Shown here one piece after another: positions 1-8,106 of a DNA stretch of 41,672 nucleotides. Where the stretch lies: NCBI GenBank assembly GCA_021647885.1, contig JAKITV010000021.1, forward strand, positions 1 to 41,672, in the 5' to 3' direction. Position 1 is the first letter of the stretch, and each line of letters begins with the position of its first letter. Source of the stretch: Flavobacteriaceae bacterium. Lineage in GTDB: Bacteria; Bacteroidota; Bacteroidia; Flavobacteriales; Flavobacteriaceae. A program made the translations under genes and the position numbers. The notes under the pieces were generated by a model. It saw only the letters and a program-made list of their open reading frames with translations, made no database searches and was not told where the DNA came from.

Positions 1-1
1 A

Positions 2-115
2 GAGTTTTATAAATCCAACGAGTATAATGTTAGTCGCTACAATGAATTTAGAAGTGTAATTAATGCTGCTTCCGACTTTAATAAAACATCTATTTTGTTA
101 AAGGCTGTTGAGTAG
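2..115 (+). CDS. C-terminal end of an unidentified protein (5' end outside window)
   Basis: An open frame of 37 codons runs from the left edge to a TAG stop at 113-115, on the plus strand and convergent with higA. The visible residues are hydrophilic with several Asn, Ser and Lys, and the last residues read ILLKAVE. No motif is recognisable and the rest of the gene lies outside the window. The frame is open from the edge and ends just 15 bases before the higA stop, which fits a real gene end, but a 37-codon open stretch could also occur by chance. No function is proposed. Confidence 0.45.
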   Translation, partial: EFYKSNEYNVSRYNEFRSVINAASDFNKTSILLKAVE

Positions 116-130
116 TAAATGACAATAATA

Positions 131-430
131 TCAAGCAGCATTATTTGTAATTGGTTGAATGCTATTTAGTTCATCCTTTTTGTTGTTCTGCTCTTCTTCA
201 ATATCAAAATCGTCTTGTAAACCCAACCAAAATTTTGCAGAATTGCCAAAGTATTTTGCTAACCTTAAAGCAGTGTCTGCCGTAATTCTTCTGCGCTGTT
301 TTATTATTTCGCTAATTCTTGTTTGAGGAATAAAAGTATCTTTTGAAAGTCTATAAGCCGTTATGTCTAAAGGTTTAAGAAACTCTTCAAGTAATATTTC
401 TCCAGGATGTATGTTTTTTAAATTGCTCAT
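131..430 (-). CDS. higA: HigA-type antitoxin, XRE-family DNA-binding protein
   Basis: Antitoxin that binds and neutralises the toxin encoded just upstream and, in this family, represses their shared promoter. The 99-residue protein opens with the hallmark HPGEILLEEFLKPL, followed by a helix-turn-helix at about residues 22-60 (YRLSK, then RISEIIKQRRRITADTALRL) and the family signature KYFGNSAKFWLGLQ. The tail after residue 75 is acidic and Asn-rich, without fold signatures. It starts with ATG 11 bases after the toxin stop, so the two are one transcript with the toxin first, the usual HigBA order. The length is normal for the family. Confidence 0.93.
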   Translation of the reverse strand: MSNLKNIHPGEILLEEFLKPLDITAYRLSKDTFIPQTRISEIIKQRRRITADTALRLAKYFGNSAKFWLGLQDDFDIEEEQNNKKDELNSIQPITNNAA

Positions 431-441
431 TGTTGTTGTTT

Positions 442-723
442 CTAATGATAGTCTATTATTTCTGTTTCAAAAGCATTGCCATTTTTCCAAACAAAAATAA
501 TTCTCCATTGTTTATTAATTCTGATACTGTAATAATTTTTAAGGTTTCCACTTAATTTTTCAAGTCTATTAGACGGAGGAATCCTCAAATCTTGAATGTC
601 TTGTGAGTTGTTTAACATTCTGAGTTTCCGTCTTGCAATATCTTGAATGTCGTTTGGTAATTTTTTAGACCTAAGTCCTTCCCAGATTTTCTGTGTTTCT
701 TTACTACCAAAAGATTTTATCAT
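442..723 (-). CDS. higB: HigB-type toxin, RelE/ParE superfamily mRNA interferase
   Basis: Toxin of a type II toxin-antitoxin pair; HigB proteins cleave mRNA on the ribosome. The 93-residue length is typical. The conserved core is visible: RKLRMLNN near residue 33, then DLRIPPSNRLEKLSG at about 45-59, and YYSIRINKQWRIIFVW at about 64-79, where the basic residues of the active face sit. Start is ATG. A very good Bacteroidota promoter match lies 24-55 bases upstream, and a TAACG-rich dyad just in front of the gene could be the HigA operator. The pair sits directly downstream of the menC/CPBP genes. Confidence 0.92.
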   Translation of the reverse strand: MIKSFGSKETQKIWEGLRSKKLPNDIQDIARRKLRMLNNSQDIQDLRIPPSNRLEKLSGNLKNYYSIRINKQWRIIFVWKNGNAFETEIIDYH

Positions 724-746
724 AGTACTTTTAACGTTACTAACGC

Positions 747-778
747 CAAAGGTAAGTGTAAAAATTTAAAATTGCAAA
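747..778 (-). promoter_or_regulatory. Predicted promoter of higBA
   Basis: Read on the minus strand, TTTG (775-778) is followed after 20 bases by TACCTTTG (747-754). This matches the published Bacteroidota consensus TTTG-N(17-23)-TAnnTTTG at every defined position. Transcription would start near 740, giving a leader of about 17 bases. A palindrome TAACGTTA (732-739) and a second TAACG (740-745) lie over the predicted start and could bind HigA. Confidence 0.6.
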
Positions 779-827
779 TCTTTATGGATGATGAAACTGT
801 TAAAACGAATTTAGAAGTATTAAATTG

Positions 828-896
828 GAACACAGATAACGCAGATTAAACTGATTTTCGCAGATTTATCATAAAAAATCTGTGTCATCTGTGTTC
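828..896. repeat. Dispersed inverted repeat with GAACACAGAT arms
   Basis: The arms at 828-847 and 877-896 are reverse complements with 18 of 20 matches; the left arm is GAACACAGATAACGCAGATT. The interior repeats the CAGATT theme. It lies after the stop of the CPBP gene on the minus strand, so a transcript could fold into a large hairpin there. A related copy of one arm occurs at 40591-40607. Confidence 0.65.
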
Positions 897-921
897 TATT
901 TGAAGATTGGTTTTACTAATT

Positions 922-1902
922 CTAAATTTTATTTAATTTTTGAACCTCATCAATTTCTGTATCAATAATTACTGGCTCTACAACTGCACCAAAAAGTTTG
1001 TCTTTCCAATTGGTCCATTTATACTTTATTGAAAAGATATATAAAAGTATAGGAAAAATTATAAATACTGGAAGAATGGTTTCTCCTATACCAATTTCGG
1101 TAGGATCTGACATATCTTTAAAAATAGAATGTGTTTGAAATGCTGTCCAATCTGCTGTTACTAATAACGCTGTGAATAAGTTATTGGCAGCATGAAAGCC
1201 TAAAGCCAGTTCTAAACCTTCGTCCATTAAAGTTGTTATTCCCAGAAAAAAGGCTGTACCAATATAATAGACCAAAATAATGTAACCTAATTTTTCTACT
1301 TCAGGATTGGCAATATGTAACAACCCAAAAGCAGTTGATGTGATAATTAGCGGAACCCATTTATTTTTTACCAATATTCCAATACCCTGCATTAAATAGC
1401 CTCTAAAAAGATATTCTTCAAAACTAGTTTGCAAAGGCACTAAAATAATTGCTATAACACATAGTATTAAAAATGGAACTAACTTAAAGTTATAGACATA
1501 GCCTTCTGGACTCATAAAATAATCTGCCAATACTAAACTTGATGATACAATGCCCCAAAACATAAAGGCAAACCAAACACGTTTCCAATCTATCTTCTCT
1601 CTTGCAGTAGTTAGCATTCTAATCGACTGCTTATGCAAATATTTTACTGTAACTAATAAGAATAACAAACCTCCAGCAAATGGCAATAATATAAATACTA
1701 AATTCAAATTTGGTTCGAACAAACCCAAAACATAAGCGGTATCTTCAAGTCTAGAAGCATCAATATTCCCTCTAATTGTTTCAAGTCCTATAGCAATTAA
1801 ATGAGGTACAGAAAACACAAAAACACCAATTATGGCGATACCTACTCCCAAAATATATCTCCAGAAATCATGTAATGTGTTGTAAACTTGAGTTATATAC
1901 AT
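922..1902 (-). CDS. CPBP-family intramembrane metalloprotease
   Basis: Polytopic membrane protein of the CPBP (Rce1-like, Abi) family; such enzymes cut within or near the membrane, and the substrate here is unknown. The 326-residue protein has about eight hydrophobic segments. The three family motifs are present: EEYLFRG (E162, E163, R167), FGLLHI (H196) and HAANN (H237, N241), so the active site looks intact. The start is ATG, 4 bases after the menC stop, so it is translated from the same transcript as menC. A CPBP gene next to menC is common in this family of bacteria, but no role in quinone synthesis is established. Confidence 0.9.
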   Translation of the reverse strand: MYITQVYNTLHDFWRYILGVGIAIIGVFVFSVPHLIAIGLETIRGNIDASRLEDTAYVLGLFEPNLNLVFILLPFAGGLLFLLVTVKYLHKQSIRMLTTAREKIDWKRVWFAFMFWGIVSSSLVLADYFMSPEGYVYNFKLVPFLILCVIAIILVPLQTSFEEYLFRGYLMQGIGILVKNKWVPLIITSTAFGLLHIANPEVEKLGYIILVYYIGTAFFLGITTLMDEGLELALGFHAANNLFTALLVTADWTAFQTHSIFKDMSDPTEIGIGETILPVFIIFPILLYIFSIKYKWTNWKDKLFGAVVEPVIIDTEIDEVQKLNKI

Positions 1903-1906
1903 ATTC

Positions 1907-2941
1907 TTAAAAATTTAAATTCCACTGCTGTTTTGGTTCGTGTCGCAAAGTACCATTTTCTATGTGTAAAGGCGATAAAAAATTGTTAGTAAATAAACTG
2001 CCTGTTCCCAAACCTTGTGGCATTTTGTTTCCAAGAACATAAGTCCATTGTGCAATGGCATTAAGCCCAACATTACTTTCTAAAGCACTAGTAATCCACC
2101 ATTTAATATTATGCTTTTCTGCAATTTTAATCCATTCATGACTTCCTTTAAAACCACCTATTAAGCTTGGTTTTAAAATAATGTATTGCGGATTTATAGT
2201 TTGTAGCAATTCTTCTTTTTTTGTTACAGTACTTATACCAATTAATTCTTCATCTAAAGCAATAGGCAAAGGTGATAATTCACAAAGTCTTGCCATATCT
2301 TCAAACTGTCCTTGTTTAATAGGTTGCTCAATAGAATGCAAATTGAATTGCGATAACTGTTTTAATTTTTCCAATGCTTCATTAGCCAAAAATGCTCCGT
2401 TTGCATCAACACGAAGCTCGATGTCTTTTACTGAAAATTCGTCTCTAATGGATTTTAACAGTTCTAATTCGGTTTTAAAATCGATAGCACCAATCTTCAT
2501 TTTAATACAAGAAAAACCTGCTTTGATTTTTTCTATTATTTGCTGCTTCATAAATTGCTTGTCTCCCATCCAAATCAATCCGTTTATTGGAATTGAAGCT
2601 TCTCCTTTTGTAAATGCTGAAGGAAACAATACAAATTCATCTTCACTTTGCAAAGACAAAAATGCCGTTTCCAATCCAAATTGAATACTTGGGAATTCTT
2701 CCAACTCAATAAGCAATGCTTCTAAACCTAAATGAATGTTTTCACAAACCCATTTTAGTTTTTCTTCAAAATCTGGTCTATCATCTATGCTTAACCCTCT
2801 TAAAATACCACATTCACCAATACCTCGTTTATTATTATTAGTTATTACAATAAACCAGGTTTCTTTTTGATTTAAAATGCCACGAGACGTACCACTTGGC
2901 TGCTTAAATTGAAGAATATACTTATGGTAAGATGCTGTCAT
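1907..2941 (-). CDS. menC: o-Succinylbenzoate synthase (enolase superfamily)
   Basis: Dehydrates SHCHC to o-succinylbenzoate in menaquinone synthesis. The 344-residue protein shows the muconate-lactonising subgroup signatures in order: KMK (K147, K149), RVDANGAF with metal ligand D179, EQP with E205, DEE with D230, and the Lys in ILKPSLIGG (K257). The N-terminus (about 1-110) is the capping domain with QPSGTSRG. ATG start. It is separated from the other men genes by two genes that do not belong to the pathway. A promoter-like sequence lies so close to the start that the message would be nearly leaderless. Confidence 0.93.
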   Translation of the reverse strand: MTASYHKYILQFKQPSGTSRGILNQKETWFIVITNNNKRGIGECGILRGLSIDDRPDFEEKLKWVCENIHLGLEALLIELEEFPSIQFGLETAFLSLQSEDEFVLFPSAFTKGEASIPINGLIWMGDKQFMKQQIIEKIKAGFSCIKMKIGAIDFKTELELLKSIRDEFSVKDIELRVDANGAFLANEALEKLKQLSQFNLHSIEQPIKQGQFEDMARLCELSPLPIALDEELIGISTVTKKEELLQTINPQYIILKPSLIGGFKGSHEWIKIAEKHNIKWWITSALESNVGLNAIAQWTYVLGNKMPQGLGTGSLFTNNFLSPLHIENGTLRHEPKQQWNLNF

Positions 2942-2949
2942 ATCGAATT

Positions 2950-2984
2950 CAAAAATAGGGATTTATTTTTGGATGCTCGACAAA
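2950..2984 (-). promoter_or_regulatory. Possible promoter of menC-CPBP
   Basis: On the minus strand TTTG (2981-2984) is followed after 23 bases by TATTTTTG (2950-2957), a full match to the Bacteroidota -33/-7 consensus at the upper limit of spacing. The predicted start would be only 2-4 bases before the menC ATG, so either menC is close to leaderless or the match is fortuitous. Confidence 0.35.
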
Positions 2985-3034
2985 AGAATTGACAGGAAAT
3001 TTTGAGGTTTTTTTGAAGTTACGCTTATCGGTTT

Positions 3035-3142
3035 GGCTATGCCCAATAAGGGATTTCGAAGTACTTTCTTTTCAATCTATCACTAATCTTATTATTTGCA
3101 TTTACTTTCAATTTACCACCAAAACCCTTATTGGGTATAGCC
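3035..3142. repeat. Inverted repeat, 18-bp arms, overlapping a stop codon
   Basis: GGCTATGCCCAATAAGGG at 3035-3052 is the reverse complement, with one mismatch, of 3125-3142. The right arm contains the stop codon and last codons of the DUF6544-like gene; the left arm lies in the spacer before menC. About 70 bases separate the arms. It may be the scar or boundary of an inserted segment or a large RNA hairpin. Confidence 0.6.
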
Positions 3143-4252
3143 TTTATTAGCCACTGGCATTATTTCTATATTATATTTTATATCAACTATTTTTAGTATT
3201 AACCAAGTCCAATTGGAATTATTTAATTTCCAATCAGCTTTTAACTCAACGGGTATTTTTATTCCATTTCTTAATTCCGTTTTGGTCGCAGTCACAGTCC
3301 ATTCCGTAGGTTTTACATCTTTAACATCTTTGAAACGCATTGCTACAAACTTTTTAAAATTTCCTTTTTCATCAAAGTGGAACACGCCCGAACCTTTTGT
3401 TCCGTTAAACACCATAGTTGCTTTTGCGGAAGTGTTATCCATTTTATCCCAAACGATGTAAGGGTTTAAAGCGGCAGAAGGAAACCAAACAATTTCAGCC
3501 AAATATCTCTGTAAGATTGCTTGATTTATTTTTCGATTGTTTTTTTCATTTACAACTGGAATGAAAGATAATAACTTAATTATCATTTCTCCTTTTCCAT
3601 TCTCAAATTTATCTCTACCTACTACATTCAATACAGGATTCATTTTCAAGTTTACTGACCAATTAAAGGCAGGTGGTTCAATTGTGAAATACTGTTTTGC
3701 TTTGGCATTGTTCCAATCTTTTTGCTCGGGTTTCATCAACATTTGTAAGTCTTGTTCCAAATAAACACTGTAAACCGCTTCTTTATCTATTATTCCGCTA
3801 TTCAACAACCATTTTTGGACTATTGTTGGCAAGTCAGAGATCATTTGTTCCGAAAGGATATTTTTATTTGTAGTGTTTGATTTTTCAAACATTTTTACTA
3901 TTTCATCATTCACTTTTCTTTCAAAACTGAAAGTAGAATATACTATTATTGTTGAAATGAGAATAATCAAATTTAAAATTGTCCCAAATTTAGCATCACT
4001 CCAAAAGTTAATAATTAAAAACTGAGAAAGAATTACTCCCACAATTCCGAATACCCACCAATAATCATATTTTGTTATCAATAGAACTGTGGTAATTACA
4101 AATAAAACAAAAGACAACAACCATACTATTCCGAATGTTTTGGAAATTGGTTGTGAAATCGCATTAAATTCCAATATGCCAAATGCCTTTAAAAATCCAA
4201 ATAAATGGATGATTCCGTGTAATACAGTAATGATGATCAATATAATTCTCAT
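3128..4252 (-). CDS. DUF6544-like membrane protein
   Basis: 374 residues of unknown function. The first ~110 residues hold four hydrophobic segments (about 1-20, 38-60, 66-86, 92-110). The rest is a soluble domain with features I associate with the DUF6544/DUF6920 group: LPTIVQKWLLNSGI at about 140, EIVWFPSAALNPYIVW at about 253, and GVFHFDEKGNFKKFVAMRF at about 290. The family name is from memory of these motifs and is only moderately certain. ATG start. It lies with the amidohydrolase between menC and the UPF0173 gene, and its stop lies in one arm of an inverted repeat, so it may be an insertion into the men locus. Confidence 0.6.
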   Translation of the reverse strand: MRIILIIITVLHGIIHLFGFLKAFGILEFNAISQPISKTFGIVWLLSFVLFVITTVLLITKYDYWWVFGIVGVILSQFLIINFWSDAKFGTILNLIILISTIIVYSTFSFERKVNDEIVKMFEKSNTTNKNILSEQMISDLPTIVQKWLLNSGIIDKEAVYSVYLEQDLQMLMKPEQKDWNNAKAKQYFTIEPPAFNWSVNLKMNPVLNVVGRDKFENGKGEMIIKLLSFIPVVNEKNNRKINQAILQRYLAEIVWFPSAALNPYIVWDKMDNTSAKATMVFNGTKGSGVFHFDEKGNFKKFVAMRFKDVKDVKPTEWTVTATKTELRNGIKIPVELKADWKLNNSNWTWLILKIVDIKYNIEIMPVANKGYTQ

Positions 4253-4360
4253 TATTTTATAATGACATACTTATAATTGTTGTTATTTTTTATCTATTCA
4301 TAATTCATTTATTAAAATAATCTTAATATGTTGAATTATTGTTTACTTTATAAATGTTAT

Positions 4361-5656
4361 TCATCTACTATTAAGCCTTTCTACTACCATACTTGAAAAG
4401 TATTTCACCCCTGTTTTTATACATTCTTCATCAACTGCAAAATTTGGTGAATGTGGCATCGCAATAAATCCTTTTTGAAAGTTCGATGCACCTAAGAAAA
4501 AATATACACCAGGGATTTTTTTTTGATAATTTGAAAAATCATCATTAAAATTTGGAACTACACCATAAATCGGAGAGACACTTTGTTCCCCATAAATTCT
4601 TGAAATAATAGCTAAAGACTTTTCTGTAAGAATGGGATCATTTTTTACTGTTTGGTATTCATTAGTAAATCCCACCGAGACAAGCTGATTCTTAAAATCT
4701 GAATCAATAATTTGACTCTTAACTTTTTGAAGCAAACTGTCCAATTTGGTTTTACTTGTTCCGGTTAAATATGCCTCAAGAGAAATCTCACTTTCATTCT
4801 CTTCAATTTTAAAATTTTGGTCAACTATCAAATAATTTTGATATATGCTTTGGCGGTTTGAAAGTCCAATTTCTGGGTCACCAAGATTCTGGTAATTCCA
4901 AAATTTGCTATCGGACTCAATATTCATCTGTTTCAATAAAATATCTTTTGCAAACTGTATTTTGTCAGTTGAAGTATCCTGATTTTTAAAAGTTATTTTT
5001 ATTACTTTAACATAAGCATAGACTTCATTGGCTTTAGCTGAAACAGCACCTACTGGCATTGGATTTACATGTAAACTATATATCTCATCAGGTGAAATTA
5101 TATCAAACAAACCATCATTAATCATTGATTTGGCTCCTTTGTTTATTTCCTCTGCGGGCTGAAAGATGAAATAAACAGTTCCATTTAAATTCGCTTTTAG
5201 ACTTGCAAGCACATTAGCCATACCTAATCCAATTGTTGTATGAACGTCATGTCCACAAATATGCCTTACACCTTCAGTTTTTGATTTGTAGTCAACTATT
5301 TCTTCAAAATTTGTTTTAAGTGCATCTATGTCAGTACGCCATGCAATTCTTTTCCCACTATTGCCACTCTTGAGGATTCCGATAACACCATATCCCCCTA
5401 TATTAGTCTTAACCTCTAGGCCAAGTGATGATAAGTATTTTTCAATGAATTTAGACGTCTTCAGTTCTTGCGCAGACAATTCAGGATATTCATGAAAATG
5501 TCTTCTTATATTAACTAAACTATCGTAAATACTATCTGTCTTTTTTTGTATAATATTATGAATCAAAAATTCGCTGCCTTCATTTTGCCCATAAACTATA
5601 CCAAAGCAAAATAAAATAATGGTTAATGAAATATTTATTTTATTGATTTTTTTCAT
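4361..5656 (-). CDS. Exported M20-family amidohydrolase (aminoacylase/peptidase)
   Basis: Zinc-dependent hydrolase of the M20D type (IAA-amino acid hydrolase/N-acyl amino acid amidohydrolase), 431 residues from the ATG at 5656. A TTG start 33 bases upstream is possible but would put charged residues ahead of the signal peptide. Residues 1-23 form a signal peptide ending near VYGQ, so it acts outside the cytoplasm. Visible motifs: RRHFHEYPELSAQE at about 51, RTDIDAL at about 107, CGHD (C134, H136, D137), FQPAEE (E169, E170) and H196. The dimerisation domain in the middle is more divergent than usual. An upstream element is shared with two other exported-protein genes. Confidence 0.85.
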   Translation of the reverse strand: MKKINKINISLTIILFCFGIVYGQNEGSEFLIHNIIQKKTDSIYDSLVNIRRHFHEYPELSAQELKTSKFIEKYLSSLGLEVKTNIGGYGVIGILKSGNSGKRIAWRTDIDALKTNFEEIVDYKSKTEGVRHICGHDVHTTIGLGMANVLASLKANLNGTVYFIFQPAEEINKGAKSMINDGLFDIISPDEIYSLHVNPMPVGAVSAKANEVYAYVKVIKITFKNQDTSTDKIQFAKDILLKQMNIESDSKFWNYQNLGDPEIGLSNRQSIYQNYLIVDQNFKIEENESEISLEAYLTGTSKTKLDSLLQKVKSQIIDSDFKNQLVSVGFTNEYQTVKNDPILTEKSLAIISRIYGEQSVSPIYGVVPNFNDDFSNYQKKIPGVYFFLGASNFQKGFIAMPHSPNFAVDEECIKTGVKYFSSMVVERLNSR

Positions 5657-5751
5657 AAATATTATATTTAGTTTTATTTTTTTATTCAACTTTTTAAAGA
5701 ACAGAATGTTTCTTGCTTGTTGCTAATTATTTGATATGGCCAGTTTTAATT

Positions 5752-5812
5752 GATTATATCAGTCGATAAGCGAAGCTATATCTTTTAAACTATTAATTCA
5801 ACGCCTTAAAAT
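5752..5812. repeat. Upstream element, copy A
   Basis: Contains GATAAGCGAAGCTATATC, then CTTTTAAACTATTAAT and ACGCCTTAAA. The same blocks in the same order and orientation occur at 17721-17799 and 18915-18993. All three copies lie 40-160 bases upstream of a minus-strand gene encoding an exported protein. Copy A is the most diverged. Confidence 0.45.
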
Positions 5813-5848
5813 GAATAAAAGCCAGAATATATTAACCTTTGTTTAAAA

Positions 5849-6526
5849 TTATAACTCTATAGATTCCCCAATTTCAAGAAGCATAAGGTCTTTATCTTTA
5901 TCGAAGAATTTTCGCTTTGCGGCTTCATGATTAATTTCTATATAACCAAAAGTATCAAAATGGTAACCTAAAATTTTATCGCATTCCACAAAATCACTAG
6001 CTATAATAGCATCATCAATTCCCATTGTAAAATTATCTCCAATGGGCAAAATAGCAAGATCTAATTTAGTTTGTAACGGAATTAATTTCATATCGTAAGT
6101 TAAAGCAGTGTCTCCAGCAATGTAAATATTTTTACGTTCACCTTCTATAACAAAACCTCCTGGTTGTCCACCATAACTGCCATCGGGAAATGAAGATGTG
6201 TGTATGGCATTTACGTATTTAATGCGTCCAAAATCAAATTCCCAACTTCCACCATGATTCATTGGGTGACCTTCTATGCCTTTGTTTTGATAATGTGTTA
6301 CGATTTCGAAATTAGAAATTATTACAGCTCCTGTTCTTTTAGCAATGGCTTCAACATCCAAAATATGATCTTGATGTGCATGTGTAACTAAAATATAATC
6401 CGCTTTTAAATTATTAATATTAATATGCGAAGCTTTTGGATTACCTGAAATAAATGGATCTACAAGAATGTTTGTCTCTCCAATTTGAATTTGAATACTC
6501 GCATGACCTAAAAATGTGATTTTCAT
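5849..6526 (-). CDS. UPF0173 metal-dependent hydrolase (metallo-beta-lactamase fold)
   Basis: Cytoplasmic metallo-hydrolase of 225 residues, the normal length for UPF0173; the substrate is not known. The metal site is complete: THAHQDH (H49, H51, D53, H54), H109, AGDT (D139) and GYH (H189). No signal peptide. It starts with ATG 27 bases after the stop of the preceding exported protein gene and is the last member of a menA-unknown-UPF0173 run. The link with menA and menC is conserved in many related bacteria, but a pathway role is inference only. Confidence 0.9.
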   Translation of the reverse strand: MKITFLGHASIQIQIGETNILVDPFISGNPKASHININNLKADYILVTHAHQDHILDVEAIAKRTGAVIISNFEIVTHYQNKGIEGHPMNHGGSWEFDFGRIKYVNAIHTSSFPDGSYGGQPGGFVIEGERKNIYIAGDTALTYDMKLIPLQTKLDLAILPIGDNFTMGIDDAIIASDFVECDKILGYHFDTFGYIEINHEAAKRKFFDKDKDLMLLEIGESIEL

Positions 6527-6553
6527 AATTAAAGTTTTTAATTTAAACTATTG

Positions 6554-8089
6554 CTATTCTAACATCATAAATTGTCTTTTCTTTCTTCCAGAACTCATCA
6601 TAATAAATTTGTTGTTTTTAAAGGTTCCGTAATGCGGTAAATAATACGTTTTACCTTTATTGTTCTGAATTTTATTGTAAGATACTTTTCCGTCCTCTGA
6701 ATATTCAAAATCATACAAAGCAGAAGATTCAAACCAACCTTTTGATGCTTTAGTTCTTCCATCTTTCTTTTCGGTAAGATTTTTTCCTGAATTGAGAATG
6801 ACATGCAATTTATCATCTTTTAAAAAAGCATTGTACGAAGGAGCTGGTGCGCGTTTAAAAATACTTCTTCCCCAATCTAAATCTCCTTCAGTATTAAATT
6901 TTAAAATAAGAATATCGTTGTAATGGAATGTAGTAGTCCAATAGCCTCCATTTCCTGTATTTACATAAGTGCTGGTTACGTAAAACTCTTCGGCTAATAA
7001 ATAGGTGTTTCCGTTATTATCTAAAATTACATAATCAATATAAAAATTTGAAAGTTCTTTTTTCTTCTTTTTAGCTGCTTTTCTATATCCATACAAATCT
7101 TCATAAACATCTAAAGGAAGTTTGTATGCCTTTTTTTCTTTCACAATTAATTGTTCTGTATCAATAACAAAACTGCAACCACCTTTTATTCTCCCTACAT
7201 TTTTTTCAGAATAAAATCCTATTAAATGAAATTTGTTATCACTATTTGAAATGATTAATGACCTAACATGATCATTCTCTAAACCTATTTTTAAATCTTG
7301 ATTTGTATCCTTTGTGATTTTATTTAAAATAAACTGATAATTTGCTTCTCCTTTCTTTTTTTGAGATTTCCCTTTTAAAAATAATTTACCTACTGTAAAA
7401 ACTGTTCCTGCATTATCAACAACTAAATCGTTAGGCTCAAAAAACTTTTCTTTATGTTCTTGATATGCTTTTTTGTAAACTTCTTTTAAAGTGTTTGAAT
7501 TATAAACTCGTATAGTATAGGAATTACTGTTTTTTTTGATATTATCTGTAGCTACTGCTATGTAATTGCCATCTGGTGAAATTGCAAAACTTGTTTGACG
7601 TTTATTATTTCCAGAAAATAGGCTTCCATTTTTTTCGACTGTAGTACTAAAAAGTTCTACTTTTTTATGCGATTTATTTTCTAAATTAAAAATATGACAA
7701 TAAATAATACGTTCATTTTTTTTTGGAGAAAATACTGTAAACACTTTTATTTCGTCTTCAAAAAATACATCGCCAACATAATTTTCTTTTTTATGGCTTT
7801 CTACAACTTTACTAAATATTTTGTTTAAATCCTTATCGAAAACATCAAATAGAATATTCTTTTTACTTTCTCTTACTATTCCTGTTAATCCATCATTTGA
7901 TGTATGTATAGATATTACACTTATGGCTTTTACTTCATCTTTAAATTCGGGACTTTCTGTTATAGCTAAGTTTGTTGTTTGCGAAACAATAAGGTTTACA
8001 CAAAATAAAAGCAAAACTAATGTAGTAGCATTAGAGTAATTTCTTATTCTGTTAGCTGAAGACATATTATCGAAAAAAGTAATTTTCAT
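6554..8089 (-). CDS. Exported protein of unknown function, propeller-like
   Basis: 511 residues from ATG at 8089; an internal ATG at 8065 is an alternative. Residues up to about 37 look like a signal peptide (LVLLLFCVNLIVSQ), so the protein is exported. The body is rich in Lys, Asn and aromatic residues, with repeated strands of the kind FAISPDGNYIAVATDN (about 164), FYIDYVILDNNGNTYLLAEE (about 347) and ILILKFNTEGDLDW, reminiscent of a beta-propeller. No catalytic motif is seen. It sits 17 bases after menA and 27 before the UPF0173 gene, so it is cotranscribed with menA, yet its exported nature does not fit a synthetic enzyme. Confidence 0.7.
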   Translation of the reverse strand: MKITFFDNMSSANRIRNYSNATTLVLLLFCVNLIVSQTTNLAITESPEFKDEVKAISVISIHTSNDGLTGIVRESKKNILFDVFDKDLNKIFSKVVESHKKENYVGDVFFEDEIKVFTVFSPKKNERIIYCHIFNLENKSHKKVELFSTTVEKNGSLFSGNNKRQTSFAISPDGNYIAVATDNIKKNSNSYTIRVYNSNTLKEVYKKAYQEHKEKFFEPNDLVVDNAGTVFTVGKLFLKGKSQKKKGEANYQFILNKITKDTNQDLKIGLENDHVRSLIISNSDNKFHLIGFYSEKNVGRIKGGCSFVIDTEQLIVKEKKAYKLPLDVYEDLYGYRKAAKKKKKELSNFYIDYVILDNNGNTYLLAEEFYVTSTYVNTGNGGYWTTTFHYNDILILKFNTEGDLDWGRSIFKRAPAPSYNAFLKDDKLHVILNSGKNLTEKKDGRTKASKGWFESSALYDFEYSEDGKVSYNKIQNNKGKTYYLPHYGTFKNNKFIMMSSGRKKRQFMMLE

Positions 8090-8106
8090 ATAATCTAAAT
8101 TATTTA

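Noticed and set aside
2181-2684. 167-codon plus-strand open frame inside menC
   Set aside because: It is antisense to a well-supported enzyme, is very rich in Ser, Asn and Phe and has no recognisable motif; it is a frame shadow.
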